The notes under the pieces were generated by a model. It worked only from the letters and a program-made list of their open reading frames with translations. It was not told where the DNA came from and ran no database searches. Below, one piece after another: positions 12,001 through 23,246 of a stretch of DNA of 64,000 nucleotides. Made by a program: the position numbers and the translations under genes. Positions within the stretch are counted from its first letter, which is position 1; each line of letters opens with the position of its first letter. Location: contig NC_003279.8 of assembly GCF_000002985.6 (NCBI RefSeq), positions 11,036,001 to 11,100,000 of the forward strand, in the 5' to 3' direction. Source of the DNA: Caenorhabditis elegans. Taxonomy: Eukaryota > Nematoda > Chromadorea > Rhabditida > Rhabditidae.

Positions 12001-15000
12001 GAGGCTCATAGACTACAAACTACAATTTTGGCTAAGCCTCAACCATATTTTTGGTAATAAAAACTATTTTTTTTTTAGTTGGGAATTAGAGTTTTTGACC
12101 CAATTTTCCGCAATTTTAAGTAGAAAAATGGAATTTGCAGCTAAAATTTTACGAAAAATCGCAAAAATTTTTTTGTGTTCCAGGCTCATGCTCATAGACT
12201 ACAAACTACAGTTTTATAGTATAGCCTCAACCAATTTTTATTGTTGAAAATGAGGTTTTTTGAGGCAAAAATTAGAGTTTTTGGCCTAATTTTTCTGAAT
12301 TTTAAATGAAAACAATGCAAATTATCGTAAAAAAACAGCGAAAAATATCGAAATTTCGAAACTCGTAGACTACAAACTACACTCTTCTGCCACAGCCTCA
12401 ACCATATTTTTAGTAAAACGTTTTTCAGCCAAAAATTATAGTTTTTAAGCTAATTTTTAAGTTTTTAAATCCGAAAAAGCACTGTTTTTAGCCGGGAAAA
12501 TCGCAACAAAAAAAATTTCCAGAAAAAGGAAGCTCCGCCTCCTCAGACTCGAAGGAGCTCTCAATGACACTGAATGACTTGTTGCACGCCGAGCAACGTG
12601 GAAGATGGTAAGAAGCTGAAAAAAAAACTCTGAAAATATCGAAGAAAACTGTGAAAATATAGAAAATTGCTCCTTTTCTTAAAAATTTTTTCTCGAAAAT
12701 TTTGAAATTTTTACGATTTTTCTGTCAAAAAATTCAATATCGGCTGAAATTTTTAAATTTTCTATGAGAAAATCCAAAAAATTAAAAAAATTTCAAATAA
12801 AAAAGTTTGTAAAATTGAATTTCTATCGAAAAATCGTAAAAATTTTGAATTTTTATTTAAAAATTCAAAAAAATTGAATTTTCTATAGAAAAATCGTATC
12901 AAATTTCTAATTTTTGCAGAAAATCATTTAAAAAAATTCATTTATTTTGAAAAATTGTAAAATTTCAAAAAAACATTTTTAAATTTATCGTTTTTTGAAC
13001 TATTACGATTTTTCCGTCAAAAAATCAATTTCGGCGAAAATTTCGAGAAAATTTCGAAGAAAATTGAATTTTCTATTGGAAAATCCTGAAAACTTCGAAT
13101 TTTTATAGGAAATTCATTTAAAAAAATAATTTTCTAGTGAAAAATCCTAAAAATTTCAAATTTTTAACTTTTTTCTCCCAAGATTCCAATCAATTTTCCA
13201 GGTGGATCATCGGATCGGCATTCCGTTTGCCAGAACAAGGTGGCTATGGACTTTTAGCGTCGGCTTCAGCTGCCGGACAGAAGAAAACGGGCTCTTTCCC
13301 GCCGGAAATGGTCTCACTGGCCACGAAAGCCGGAATGAATTCAGAAGTTCGAAGACACATTTTTTGTAGTGTTGGTACGTCTGTAAAAATCTGGAAAAAT
13401 GATGAAAAATAAGCTAAAATTGCATTTTTTAGATGGAAAATACAAAAAATCCGCAAATTTTCGTTGGTTGAGGCTCACAAAGTTGTAGTTTGTAGTCTGT
13501 GAGCCTCACTCAAAATTTTCGATTTTTTTTTTGGATTTTGTAGATTTTTTTTTTTTTGCAGAAAATTCTATAATCTTCACCAAAAAAAAAGTGGTTGAGG
13601 CTCTATGAATAATGTAGTTTGTAGTCTGATGCTAAAACTACAAACTACACATTTTCCGGAGCTTCAAGCTCATTTGTAGTCAGGAAAAGCCAAAATTTTC
13701 ATCGATTTTAGCCAAATTTTCACGAAAATCCTTAAATTTTCGCCGAAAAATTGGTTGAGGCTCATAAATTTGTAGTTTGTAGTCTGGGAGCCTCACTCAA
13801 AAATTTCGATTTTCGCTTTTTTTAGTCAAGAAAAGTTCAATTTCCATCAATTTTATCCGAATTTTCACGAAAATTCCTAAATTTTAGCCAAAAAACCTCA
13901 ATTTTTACCAATTTTTTCCAAATTTTCACTGAAATCATCTAAATTTTCAGCCAGCGCCGACGACGAGGACGACGCGTTCGAACGACTTTTGAAACTTCAA
14001 TTAAAAGGCGAAAAAGAACGAGAACTTGTTCATGTGCTTATTGCTATGATGATGAAGGAGAAGACGTACAACGCGTTTTATGCCACGTTGTTGCAACGAT
14101 TCTGCGAATTTAATAAGCGATTTGTGGTACGAAATTGGTGGAAAAATCCGAAAAAATCGTAAAATTCTGAGAAAAATCGATTAAAATTGATGAAAAACGG
14201 TCAATTTTGAGCGAAAATTGTTGAGTGAGGCTAGGAAAATTGTAGTTTGTAGTGAGGGAGCCTCACTCAACCCGATTTTCCTTCAAATCGCTCATTTTTG
14301 GCGGTTTTTCGCATTTTTTCGCAAATTTTATTAGTTTACAATAGCCTACGATGAATTTTTTGAAAAAAATCCTTTTAAAAAGTTGGAAAAATGTAGAAAC
14401 ACGGCCAATTTTGAGCGAAAATTTTTGGGTGAGGCTAGAAAAGTTGTAGTTTGTAGTTTGTGAGCCTCACTGATTTGCATTCGAAAATTGCTCATTTTTG
14501 TGTTATTTTTTTTTAAATTTCACTGTAATTTACGGCAAAATCCAAAAAAAATTCGCTTAAAAGTGAAAAAAAACGCGAAATTTTGAGCTAAAATTGTTGA
14601 GTGAGGCTAGGAAAGTTGTAGTTTGTAGTGTTAGCCTCAACCAACCCGATTTTCCATCAAAATCGATCATTTTTGACGGTTTTTCACAAAATTTTAGAAT
14701 TTTTTCCCTATTTTTGTCAGTTTACAGTAACCTACGGTAATTCTTCGGAAAAAATCGTAAAAAATGTTGGAAAAATGTCGAAAAACGGTCAATTTTGAGC
14801 GAAAATTTTTTGGGTGAGGCTAGGAAAGTTGTAGTTTGTAGTTTGTGAGCCTCACTCAACCCGATTTTCTCCTAAAATCGCTCGTTTTTGTCTTATTTTT
14901 TTAAATTTCACTGTAATTTGCTGTAAAATCCGAAAAAAAAATCGCTATGAACTAAAAAACGCGAATTTTTGAGCGAAAAATTATGGTTGAGGCTAGAAAA

Positions 15001-16398
15001 GTTGTAGTTTGTAGTCTGCGAGCCTCAACCACCTCAAAGTACCCAATTTTCCTTCAAAATCGCTCATTTTTTGACGGTTTTTTCTCGATTTTTTTTTTAC
15101 ATTTCCCTCAAAATTTCTGATTTCTACAGTAACCTACTACAGTAACCCAAACAATTTTTTTCCAGATCACCCTCCAATTCGCCCTATGGGATCGTCTACG
15201 TGAATGTGATCAATTGAAACCATTCCAGAGAGGATCACTGGCTCAACTTCTTCAGCATTTGATTTCCAATGAAGTCATGAGTATTACCGTACTCAAGGTA
15301 CTGTAGTTAAGGCCACGCCCACTTTTTTTTTTGGAAATTTTGAAAAAAAAATTTGGAGTTTGAAAAAATTGAATATCTCAAAAAAAAAACACAAATTTTC
15401 TGAAGGCCACGCCCACTTTTTTCAAATTTAATTTTTTTTTTCCTGAAATTTAGAATTTTGTAATTTTCAAAAAAATATTTAAAAATCTCAAAAAATTCAA
15501 ATTTCTCACTTTTAATTCAGACCACGCCCACTTTTTCAAAATTTTTGAAAATCAAAATTTCTGGAAATGTCAATTTTTTTCAAATTACAGGAAAAAAAAT
15601 TTCTGGATTTTTTGAAAAATCCCAAAAATTTAAATTAAAACGGTTATATAGGCGACGCCCACTTTAAAAAAATTTTGAAATTTTTTTTTTTTTTAATTTT
15701 TGAAATTCCAGGAATTTTTCAAAATGTTATTTTTGGCCACAAAAAAAAAAAAAATTTTCATAAATTTTCTTTGCAGACAGTCGAATGGGCGACCCGCTCA
15801 GCTCGACTCACCACAATTCTCAAAAAATTGTTCCTCGGACTTGCAAAATCGCCGGAATCAGTGCTGAAACGTGTCTTCGAGCCCGTCATTGATCAGCAAA
15901 AACGCACGAAATTCGAACTTTTGTCAGAGGTTGGAATATCGATTTTTAGACGGGAAAAATTGGCTTTTTCATGAAATTTGTGTGAAAAAATGGATTTTTG
16001 AGATATTTTCCGAGGAAAATTTCGGATTTTTTTCAATTTTTCTGCAAAAGCACTTTTTTGAGAGCCAATTATTGAAAAATTTGAGTTTTTGCAACAAAAA
16101 AAAGTAATTTTTTTGAGAAAATTGTTAATTTTTACTATTTTTCTTGCCAAATTTTCCTTTAAAAAGTTGGAAAATTTACGAATTTTCATTATTTGAGCGA
16201 GGCTTAGGCTACAATTTTTTTTTCGAAAAATTTCAAATTTTACTCGAAAAGTTACATGTTTATCGATTTTTAGCGAATTTTTTCGCAAAAAAAAATTTTT
16301 TTTTTCAGGGAATGCGAGTGTTCTGGCACATGAATCTCAATGACTTCGCCGCCTACCAAAAAATCGATAAATGGATCATGGAGAGCGGATATGACTAG
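3062..16398 (+). CDS. Nucleolar MIF4G/MA3 protein, NOM1/Sgd1 homolog
   Basis: Sixteen exons: 3062-3169, 3211-3393, 3437-3562, 4609-4765, 5463-5644, 7197-7533, 9323-9451, 10103-10224, 10275-10368, 11425-11637, 12523-12607, 13202-13374, 13951-14126, 15166-15297, 15777-15929 and 16309-16398. Phases match at every junction; the sum is 2,460 nt, 819 residues plus TAG, close to human NOM1 (about 860). Residues 1-36 are basic (MSRKEQRKSAKQLKKMQAKA). Residues 37-290 are low-complexity acidic/basic with the SGD1-like signature KSMKSDGLD. The MIF4G domain spans about 330-560 (TYGALIAMCH, AKFLLEEVILLKK). RGRWWIIGSAF at about 575 precedes the MA3 domain (about 620-720: MNSEVRRHIFCSV, ELVHVLIAMMMKEKTYNAFY). 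Family members act in the nucleolus in 18S rRNA/40S maturation with eIF4A-like helicases and bind PP1. Short conserved exons sit in repeat-swollen introns. The exon 9/10 junction is the least certain. Confidence 0.92.
3730..5140. repeat. Hairpin satellite, NOM1 introns 3 and 4
   Basis: Intron 3 carries four units at about 3752, 3968, 4185 and 4398 (spacing 213-217 bp). Each has TTGAGGCTCAGACTACAAAC, then AGCCTCAACCAA shortly after, forming a stem-loop. Intron 4 carries three copies in the opposite orientation (about 4770, 4906 and 5110: GTAGTTTGTAGTCTGTGAGC). The spacers are AT-rich and diverged. No coding potential is seen. Confidence 0.85.
5872..7035. repeat. Hairpin satellite with ~222-bp period, NOM1 intron 5
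   Basis: Six regularly spaced units with the GACTACAAAC core at about 5887, 6112, 6335, 6557, 6781 and 7003, so 218-226 bp apart. Each is GGTTGAGGCT, a 26-nt loop containing ACTACAAACTACAAA, then AGCCTCAACC. Two-unit blocks 6241-6592 and 6687-7037 are almost identical at an offset of 446 bp, a recent tandem duplication of two units. The regular period shows that this intron grew by tandem duplication. Confidence 0.88.
7680..8945. repeat. Hairpin satellite, NOM1 intron 6
   Basis: Units at about 7697, 8077, 8298, 8685 and 8908 in sense orientation and at about 7903 and 8513 in antisense. A block beginning CATGTCTAAAATATAGTTTT at 7801 recurs at 8403 and carries the antisense unit TAGGTTAAGGGTCAG with it, a second, larger tandem duplication (offset about 602 bp). 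The remainder of the intron up to 9322 is AT-rich with no further feature. Confidence 0.82.
9904..10042. mobile_element. Fold-back MITE, GCCCTAGCAGAACC family, in NOM1 intron 7
   Basis: A 139-bp copy of the element at 1281-1418. It starts GCCCTAGCAGAACCGTAAAG and ends GAGCGGTTTTGCTAGGGC, with the central AAAGGTTTTAAACCCTT. It lies 60 bp before the acceptor of exon 8. Intron 7 (9452-10102) otherwise shows only AT-rich sequence. Confidence 0.75.
10436..12405. repeat. Hairpin satellite, NOM1 introns 9 and 10
   Basis: Intron 9 (10369-11424) has one antisense unit near 10458 and sense units at about 10707, 10937, 11157 and 11352. Intron 10 (11638-12522) has units at about 11710, 11832, 12010, 12196 and 12368, with a shorter period of 170-190 bp. 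Stems are degraded in intron 10 (TAGCCTCAACCA kept, left stem partly lost), suggesting older copies. Confidence 0.8.
13465..15030. repeat. Hairpin satellite, NOM1 introns 12 and 13, opposite orientation
   Basis: Here the units read GTAGTTTGTAGT with AGCCTCACTCAA after it (about 13481, 13613, 13772, 14240, 14445, 14617, 14832 and 14999), inverted relative to introns 3, 5, 6, 9 and 10. One sense copy sits at 13635 next to an antisense one, so the pair can fold on itself. Intron 13 units are 167-215 bp apart. Intron 11 (12608-13201), by contrast, is AT-rich with no recognisable unit. Confidence 0.82.
15298..15776. repeat. GGCCACGCCCACTTTTT repeats in NOM1 intron 14
   Basis: Four spaced copies of (G)CCACGCCCACTTTTT at about 15312, 15405, 15522 and 15653 in AT-rich sequence; this is another intron-filling tandem unit of roughly 100-130 bp. 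The same GGCCACGCCCAC motif appears in hmr-1 intron 9 at 41157 and 41232. Confidence 0.6.
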
Positions 16399-17779
16399 GA
16401 AAATGTCACTTTTTGCTGAAAGTTTTTTTGTTGATTTTTTTCAATTGTTAACTTTTTCATTCGTTTTTTTTTCTTTGTTGTTATAAATTTTTTGAAAAAA
16501 AAATTTTCTTTTTCCAGAATCTACTGCTGCAATTTGAAAAAAAAACACCAAAATATCGCGCTTTTTGTGACTAAAAAAATACGGTACTTGGTCTCGATAC
16601 GAAAATTTTTGGTTAAGTGCGCCTTTGAAGAGTACTGTAGTTTCGAACTTTTTTTGTTCCGCGATTTTAACTGGTTTGGGTTACTTTATTGTTTTTTTAT
16701 AGAGGCAGGCTACCGTATTTGCCGGTTTGACGATTTGCCGGATTTTTCTATAACGTGGAAAAACTGTGCAAAAACACAATTTGCCGAACATTTTCGGCAA
16801 ATGGGGAAATTTGTTTTGGAGCTACTTCCGGCCCATGTGATGATTATTAGGATCTTTACACTGTGTATTTACTCATAGTTTATTGCGTTAATAAAAGCTA
16901 TCATTAAAAGTGAAATCAATCAATTATCACGTCTCCCGATAGTCGGAGCGAAGCGAGTGAGTGGAGCGCCATCCAATTTAGGCCAATGCAAATCCTTGTG
17001 GGTTACTGTCACAGTTGTTGTCACGTGTGTCGTCGCGAGATCATTGCTGTTCCTTTAATCGTACACATTTGGCGGCAGTTTGAATTAGGGTTTTCCTTGT
17101 TGCTGGAATAGCTCATTGCCTGGTGTAGTTGTACTTGGCATTGCTCAGAAGATTGAATGGGAAGTTGATAGCAGTTATAATACGTAACAATGTGAAGTAT
17201 TATTCTTAATACATCTTTGTATTTATTACAGTCGTGAACAGTGGAATGTCTTTATTCCCTGTCTTCGCGACAAAATTACCGGTTTGCCGGAAAAATAATT
17301 TTCCGCCAACCCCTGTGAATTGTAGAAAAATTTCGTCTACATATGTGTCTTGTTAGGCTTTGCCGTTCCTTTTGAATTGTTCGATGAGCCACCACGTTAA
17401 ATGGAATTATTGGAATTGCACTTTTCTGTTAAAATTTCATTTTTTGAGTGGGAAGTGAATTAGCGACAGCCGACTGGCAAATTTTCGTCGGTTGTGTGAC
17501 AAGTCCTAGGAAAATTGAGAATTTTAAAGAAATGTTGTGAATTTTGCTCGGCTTGCGCCGACAAACGGAGATAAACTGTAGATTGTAGTGTGAGCTTAAA
17601 CATTTAAAACCCATTTTTCTATTTCCCATTTTTTCGAAACAGAGGAAAAGATTCGACAAAATATGGGTATTTTTAAGGAAAAAAAAATGTTTCCCACTGA
17701 AAAAAATTAGGATTTCGATCATTTTTTATGAACATTACTGGCCGAGGCTCACACTATAAAGTTCAATTTTTCTCTAACC
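16399..17779. other. Intergenic region after NOM1, no gene recognised
   Basis: This stretch contains the NOM1 3' UTR. GCCGG-type remnants follow at 16720-16810 and 17275-17315 (the latter ends CCGCCAACCCCTG, like a degraded hAT-like MITE end). A normal-composition block at 16915-17260 lacks obvious repeats. I found no convincing spliced coding sequence on either strand. Confidence 0.5.
16890..16895 (+). terminator. Poly(A) signal AATAAA, candidate 3' end of the NOM1 gene
   Basis: First canonical AATAAA after the stop at 16398, giving a 3' UTR of about 500 nt. The stretch between holds only T-rich sequence and a few GCCGG-type repeat remnants. A nearer variant signal cannot be excluded. Confidence 0.45.
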
Positions 17780-18322
17780 GGGAAAGGTTTTCATTTACCC
17801 CGTCAGACTTCAAAACAAGACATGTGTCATTGGACAGTGTTTCATAAGGATATGTCAGTGCAAAATTTAAGCGGCAAAACTCCACTCTCAACCCCTCTAG
17901 CATCGATCTGAAACTGAGGCCTGTAGAATTGCTCCAAAAATTTTTTTTGCAAACTTTCAATGTTTTTCAGAACGTTCAAAAGTAGGAAAACAATCTGGGA
18001 GATTTTTGGAAAATTTTAATTTTTTGTAAAAAATCTGAAAATGTCTTCCAAGAATTTTCAGATTTTTTTTTCAAAAAATTAAAATTTTCCAGAAATCTTC
18101 CAGATTGTTTTTCTACTTTTAAACGTTCTGAAAAACATTGAAAGTTTGCAAAAAAAAATTTTGGAGCAATTCTACAGGCCTCAGTTTCAGTTTTCGATGC
18201 TAGAGGGGTTGAGAGTGGAGTTTTGCCGCTTAAATTTTGCACTGACATATCCTTATGAAACACTGTCCAATGACACATGTCTTGTTTTGAAGTCTGACGG
18301 TAAAATAAAAACCTTTCCTTGT
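17780..18322. mobile_element. Long fold-back element, ~540 bp
   Basis: Almost the whole element is one inverted repeat. GTCAGACTTCAAAACAAGAC at 17803 is matched by its complement ending at 18299, and the arms stay complementary inward (GGCAAAACTCCACTCTCAAC; TTCAAAAGTAGGAAAACAAT) to a centre near 18055. The outer parts AAAGGTTTTCATTTACC and GGTAAAATAAAAACCTTT also match. Arms are about 250 bp. It has no open reading frame of its own. Confidence 0.85.
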
Positions 18323-20170
18323 AAAAGCTAAAGGGGAAAAGGATGGTGAAGGAGGTAGAGATGAAGTGAGGCAGAGAACGAGAGAGAAAAAGGTACTTAT
18401 TGGTTGGACACGCCCACTCTTTGGAAACGGTGGCGTCAAAAGGTTTCGGGGGACTTCTTCGTATACATAAACGGATAAAAACATCGGCAAAATTGGAAGC
18501 GTTGAAATCAGAAGAGATATCGTTGAATCTGATCGAAAACCGCTTTCAGATTGTTGAAAACTATAGCAGGAATTGAAATATGGCTTGAAAATTGTAAAGA
18601 AAATTTCGAGAGGAAAGGTGGAAGAGATCTAAGATTCAAAAAAAAATCGAATTATCTACATGGCTACGCCAAAATGCGTCCTGAAAAACTAAAATTAGTA
18701 TTATTTCTCGAAAAAAAAGAAGTTCATTTCTACATTAAATCTTCGGAAAATCAACGGGAAAAGTAGTTTTTCTCAGTGAAGACGACTTTGTGGATCTTTT
18801 TTTGTATTATAAAAATATTAGGGCTGGCGAACCGGACGTCCGGTATCCGATGTTTCCGGATTCTGGACATTCCAGTGCCTGTTTTTCGATATTGCAATGG
18901 TTTTTTATTTTAATTTTTAAAGGTTCTCACGAATTTTGTCACAATTGTTTTTAATCCGAAGAATCTGACACTAGAATTAGATAAAATCATCTTTTTTCCC
19001 GGGGTTTTCAAAAAAATGAGCTTGAAATCAGTTACAAACTTGAGAATACAACAAAATTGGTTTCAAAATCGATAAAAATAGAGTTTCAATACTTAAAAAA
19101 CTGCAAAAATTAATTTTAAATGAATAGAAATCACGTTGAACGACGTGAACGTTCTGAAAACTGACGGAAACAGCAAAATAAAAAAAAAAAAAACAACAGA
19201 AAACAGCGGATAATTTGAATAATGACGCTTCACTTGGATGAAAAATGAGTTTTAAGCAATTTCTTTTGAATATTTTACAAAATTATCTTTTAAAAACTTA
19301 GTTTTACCGAATTAAATCCCTTAAAATGATAAATTTTAAAGTCAAAAAACTCTTGACAAATCCAAATTGTCGTCGAATATGGCGCCGGATACGCAAACAC
19401 CGCTACGTCAGAATGCACGGTTGGGAGATTTTCGAACTTTTTAATTTTTTCTTCGGGTTTAATATGTTTTGTTCGATGTTTTTCGTTTTATTTGCGAGTT
19501 TTTAGGAAGTTTTCGTAAATTATAGTAAAAGCGTTGAGTTTTTCTGCATTTTTTGGTTAAAATTAGTCTTCAGAGGCACAATTTCGATATATTTCTTCGA
19601 GAATCCGATTTTTTTCGAAAATTGGAATTTTTATGAGTTTTTCACAATTTTCCTGATGATTCCAGCTTTTATCAACTTCAAAGGTCGCCGTTCTTAGGAT
19701 TTTATGCGGAAAATCGATATTGCGAGCAGTTATTTCTGAAATTTTCAACTTTTCCCTTTGATTTTCTGCAAAAATAGATTTTTCGATAATTTTGAGTCAC
19801 ATTTGGAGTTTTCACGCTTTTTTGTATGAGCAGAAGTTTATTCTCGAATTTTCAGATGTACAGTTGCTGTTTTCTGTAACTTTGTCTTGCAAAATCGTAG
19901 ATTTTCAGAATTTCTTCTCGAAACCGAATGAAAAGCTGTATTTCGTTGTCAACTCGACTATTTCAGGCGTTTTTTCCAGGATTCTTATCAATTTGACTGA
20001 CACCTGCTCTGAGAATGTTTTTGTGAGGTGACTAGTTTCCTCAGATGGAGCCCGATAAGAAAAGCCATGCAGGATGGCTCATACACGTAGCAGGGCAGCC
20101 GACTGTCAAAAATTTGAGTGCTCTCGGCTGGTGCGATTGATAGATGGTTCCTGACTGGCTGAACATTGAG
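18323..20170. other. Intergenic region, no gene recognised
   Basis: It holds a purine-rich tract (18340-18395), CACGCCCACTCTTTGG at 18410, and ordinary unique-looking sequence with short open frames. Segment 19563-19748 resembles 35921-36106 when both are translated (LLRTA..., ENCEKLIKI and DTCEKCLKI), so it is probably a dispersed repeat and not a gene. At 20105-20155 the sequence CTCGGCTGGTGCGATTGATA recurs in similar form at 23060. Confidence 0.4.
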
Positions 20171-20691
20171 TTTAAAGGTGGAATAGCGCCAGTGAGGAAA
20201 TTGCTTTAAAACATGTCTATGGTACCACAATGACCAAATATCATAGTAAAAAATCAAAAAAATGATCTAAATTTTATATGGTTTTTTTTTATTGAAAAAA
20301 TCTCAGTCTGCGTCGAATACATTTGAACCTCCCGCCAAGTGATTTTATCCATGGAGCGCGCTTGCTCGTTTTCATTTTTATTTATTGTTATTTTTCTAAT
20401 TTTCCATCGATTTTTATGTTTCCAGTGTATTTTTACAGAAAATTTAAATAACATAACACTCGGTGGAAAAAAAGAAAAAATAACAATAAATAAAAATGAA
20501 AGCGATCAAGCGCGCTCCATGGATAAAATCACTTGGCGGGAGGTTCAAATGTTTTCGACGCAGACTGAAATTTTTTCAATTTTCAAAAAATCATATAAAA
20601 TTTAGAAATTTTTTTACTATGATATTTGGTCATTTTGGTACCATAGGCGTGTTTTAAAGCAATTTCCCCACTGGCGCTACTCCACCTTTAA
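20171..20691. mobile_element. Fold-back element with TTTAAAGGTGGA termini
   Basis: The left end TTTAAAGGTGGAATAGCGCC is matched by the right end GGCGCTACTCCACCTTTAA. The arms remain complementary through ACCACAATGACCAAATATCA, CCTCCCGCCAAGTGATTTTA and CATGGAGCGCGCTTG to a centre near 20435. Arms are about 240 bp. It is a non-coding palindromic transposon of a kind common in C. elegans. Confidence 0.85.
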
Positions 20692-21020
20692 CTGTATAAA
20701 AAGGCTATTTTTGGTTATTGCTAGCATTATATATGGATGCCTAACTTGTCATTGGCAAGTTCAACGTATCGAACAAAAACTTGGCAGGGTCAGTTGAACT
20801 ACAGTACCCGCTTTTTTCTTTTTCACCATTTCCTCGGCTTCCGGCAGTATTGGTCTCCCCGCTCGTTCTTTTTCGTTTTCAACGGCCATGGCATCTCCAT
20901 TGATGCCCAGCTTCAGTCGTTTGGATCTGGTTACAGTGCATTTTTTTTCCACTTTTACGACTTTAAAGGGAGGCGTTTATATGCGGGATGGTCTTTCCGG
21001 AAAAAAATGCACTGTATGTA
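20692..21020. other. Short spacer between two fold-back elements
   Basis: Unique-looking sequence with open frames on both strands (for example 20737-21021) but no splice pattern or recognisable domain. Nothing further is supportable. Confidence 0.4.
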
Positions 21021-21401
21021 ATTACGGGAACACTAAATCTTGAGAATGCGTACTCGAGCATTTTATTTGACGCGAGATATCTCCTAGCGAAAACTACAGT
21101 AAAAATTTAAATAACTACTGTAGCTCGGTGTCGCTTTACGGGCTCGATTTTCAAAAATATTTTCTTACCGAATTTAGATTAATTTATTTATTGGAAAAAA
21201 ATAACACCAGAAAGTATGAAAATAGCAAAAAAAACGAAAAAACTGAAAAATTGCTATCAAAATATTTTCGGAAACCGAGCCCGTAAATCAACACCGCGCT
21301 ACAGTAGTTATTGAAATTCTTACTGTAGTTTTCGCTATGAGATATCGCGCGTCAAATAAAATGCTCGAGTACGCATTTTCACAATTTAGTGCTTCCGTAA
21401 T
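21021..21401. mobile_element. Fold-back element with ATTACGGGAACACTAAAT termini
   Basis: The left arm has ATTACGGGAACACTAAAT, GAGATATCTC, GCGAAAACTACAGTAA and CGGGCTCGATTTTC. The right arm carries their complements in reverse order (GAGCCCGTAAATC, TTACTGTAGTTTTCGCTATG, TTAGTGCTTCCGTAAT). The same family occurs at 46868-47335 and, truncated, at 31870-32197. Confidence 0.85.
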
Positions 21402-23246
21402 ATCTGTGCTCTTCAAGCTTTTTTCCTGTATAGCGTGAAAATGTGTGGGAATCCCACCGAATTTTGCTACGAGATGGATCTTGTTCGGACTGAAGTATTT
21501 GAATGATTATTATAGTTAGATAACGTTTTAATGGTTTTTTCGAGCCTTATTCAGAATCAATTTGAGGAGCATTATTGTTCGAAAAAGAAAGCTGCGTTCC
21601 TCATCACACCGAAATCCACACCTTTTCCATTTTTATGGAATCTTCGAGAGTCTAACTTTGTCCTTAAATAGATTTGTTTCAATGATACTTGCATTTATTC
21701 GACATTCCATCCAATTGGTACGACAGAAACTTTAAAACTTTTCTTGGATACGATTTCTGGATTTCGGCGTGAAAAATATTTTAAACTTAAATTTTAGTTT
21801 CAAGTTTTCACGATTTAATTTTTGCGAATCCAAGGAATAATTATATTCAAGAAGAAAATTGTCAAAGGAAAATACACCGCCTCGTTTGCAACAAGAATCG
21901 TAATCGCGCCCTAATAATACACCTATATTGGGAGGGGGTGCAGGTGTTGGTGTATGCGGAGTCTTCTTGCAGACAGACGCGCGCGAACGGTGATGAGCGG
22001 ATGAGAAGACTCATTGTTTTTTTTAAACAATTCCTTTGCCAATCGAAACCGATTTACCCCAATTTTATTTCTTTTAAAATCATAAATTTCCGTGAAAAGA
22101 CCGGAAACCCCGAAATTTCTTTTCAACAACTGAGCATCGATTTTTCCATCAATTTCATAGTTTTTGCAGCATTTTTTTCTGAAATTTTGTTTCATTTACC
22201 ATTAAAAATCGATAAAATCTGTTGACTATAACGTATATCTAGTGAATGGCGCATCCATTTGGCGTCAAGCCTATTTGCTGACCTACCCTACAAGTAGACG
22301 TACTCTGAGCACTCCATTTTCTTGGTCTCCTAAAAAAATTTCACGGACAATCTATTTTCTATCTTTTATATTCTATTTTTTGCTTTTTTGCACAAAAGTC
22401 AGGAGCACTGTTTTTCGGTATATCAAAATCGGATGGGTACTCCTCGGCGATTTAATTCGTAATTACAGTAATTTATGTATATTTTCGTACGGTTAGACCA
22501 TACCTACAATTTGAGAGACCCAAATGGTGCGTCGCATAACGCGAAGTACTGTAGATGAATAAATAACATTTTGGATGTGTACCTGAAAGACCTCGTACCG
22601 TATTTTGACGCTAAAAATTAAGATTTGGCTAATAGTAGTTATTGTCGCGATCGTAAGATTTTTGTCTTCTGTATGTTTCATCGGCTTCTGCTGGAGAAAT
22701 CTTCGAAGCTTGTCCACAACGGACGCGGAAACTCTTTTCGAACTTTGGCCTGAACTTTTCTCTTGCCCTTTTAAACTTGGGTAAACAATTGGCGAGAGTT
22801 GGATCATGATTGAATAATTATTTTTAGCCCAAATTTTAGGATGATGTTATTGGAAACGAAAGCAAAATTTGAAACTTTTTGCATAAAACTTCATGGCATT
22901 CCAGGAAAATCGGGAGTTTCTGATTATGCCGTTATTGTTGAGTTTCAGCCCTACGGTCTGTCAATTAGAGCAGTGTTTTTCTTTTTTGGTATCTCGGCCA
23001 CTCCGGATAGCTCGTATACGCAATGCCAGTCGGGTGTCTCAAGTTGAGAGGGTTTTTCGGCTGGTGTGTCTGATAGATGGTTTCGGGCCAAGGGTGCTGG
23101 TTATTCGATTTTCAATTTATTCTGGAAAACAAAAATTTTCTATGGCACTCTTGCTCCTGACAGAAAATCTTTCTTTACTCTACGAGAATTTGCCTCATTT
23201 TCTACTATTGACTCCTGCACTTGTCAATGGCAAATTCATATTTCAG
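21402..23246. other. Intergenic region, no gene recognised
   Basis: It contains short open frames. The one of most protein-like composition is 22493-22807 on the minus strand (SPIVYPSLKGQ, SASVVDKLRRFLQQKP), without a recognised family or clear splice sites. The tail at 22985-23100 shares short blocks with 20040-20160. This could hold upstream exons of the gene candidate at 23247-25640, but none can be defended. Confidence 0.35.

Noticed and set aside
16915..17260. Possible solo LTR (CACGTGTGTCGTCGCGAGAT ... ATTATTCTTAATACATCT)
   Set aside because: Composition is LTR-like, but I could not define TG...CA ends or a 5-bp target duplication.
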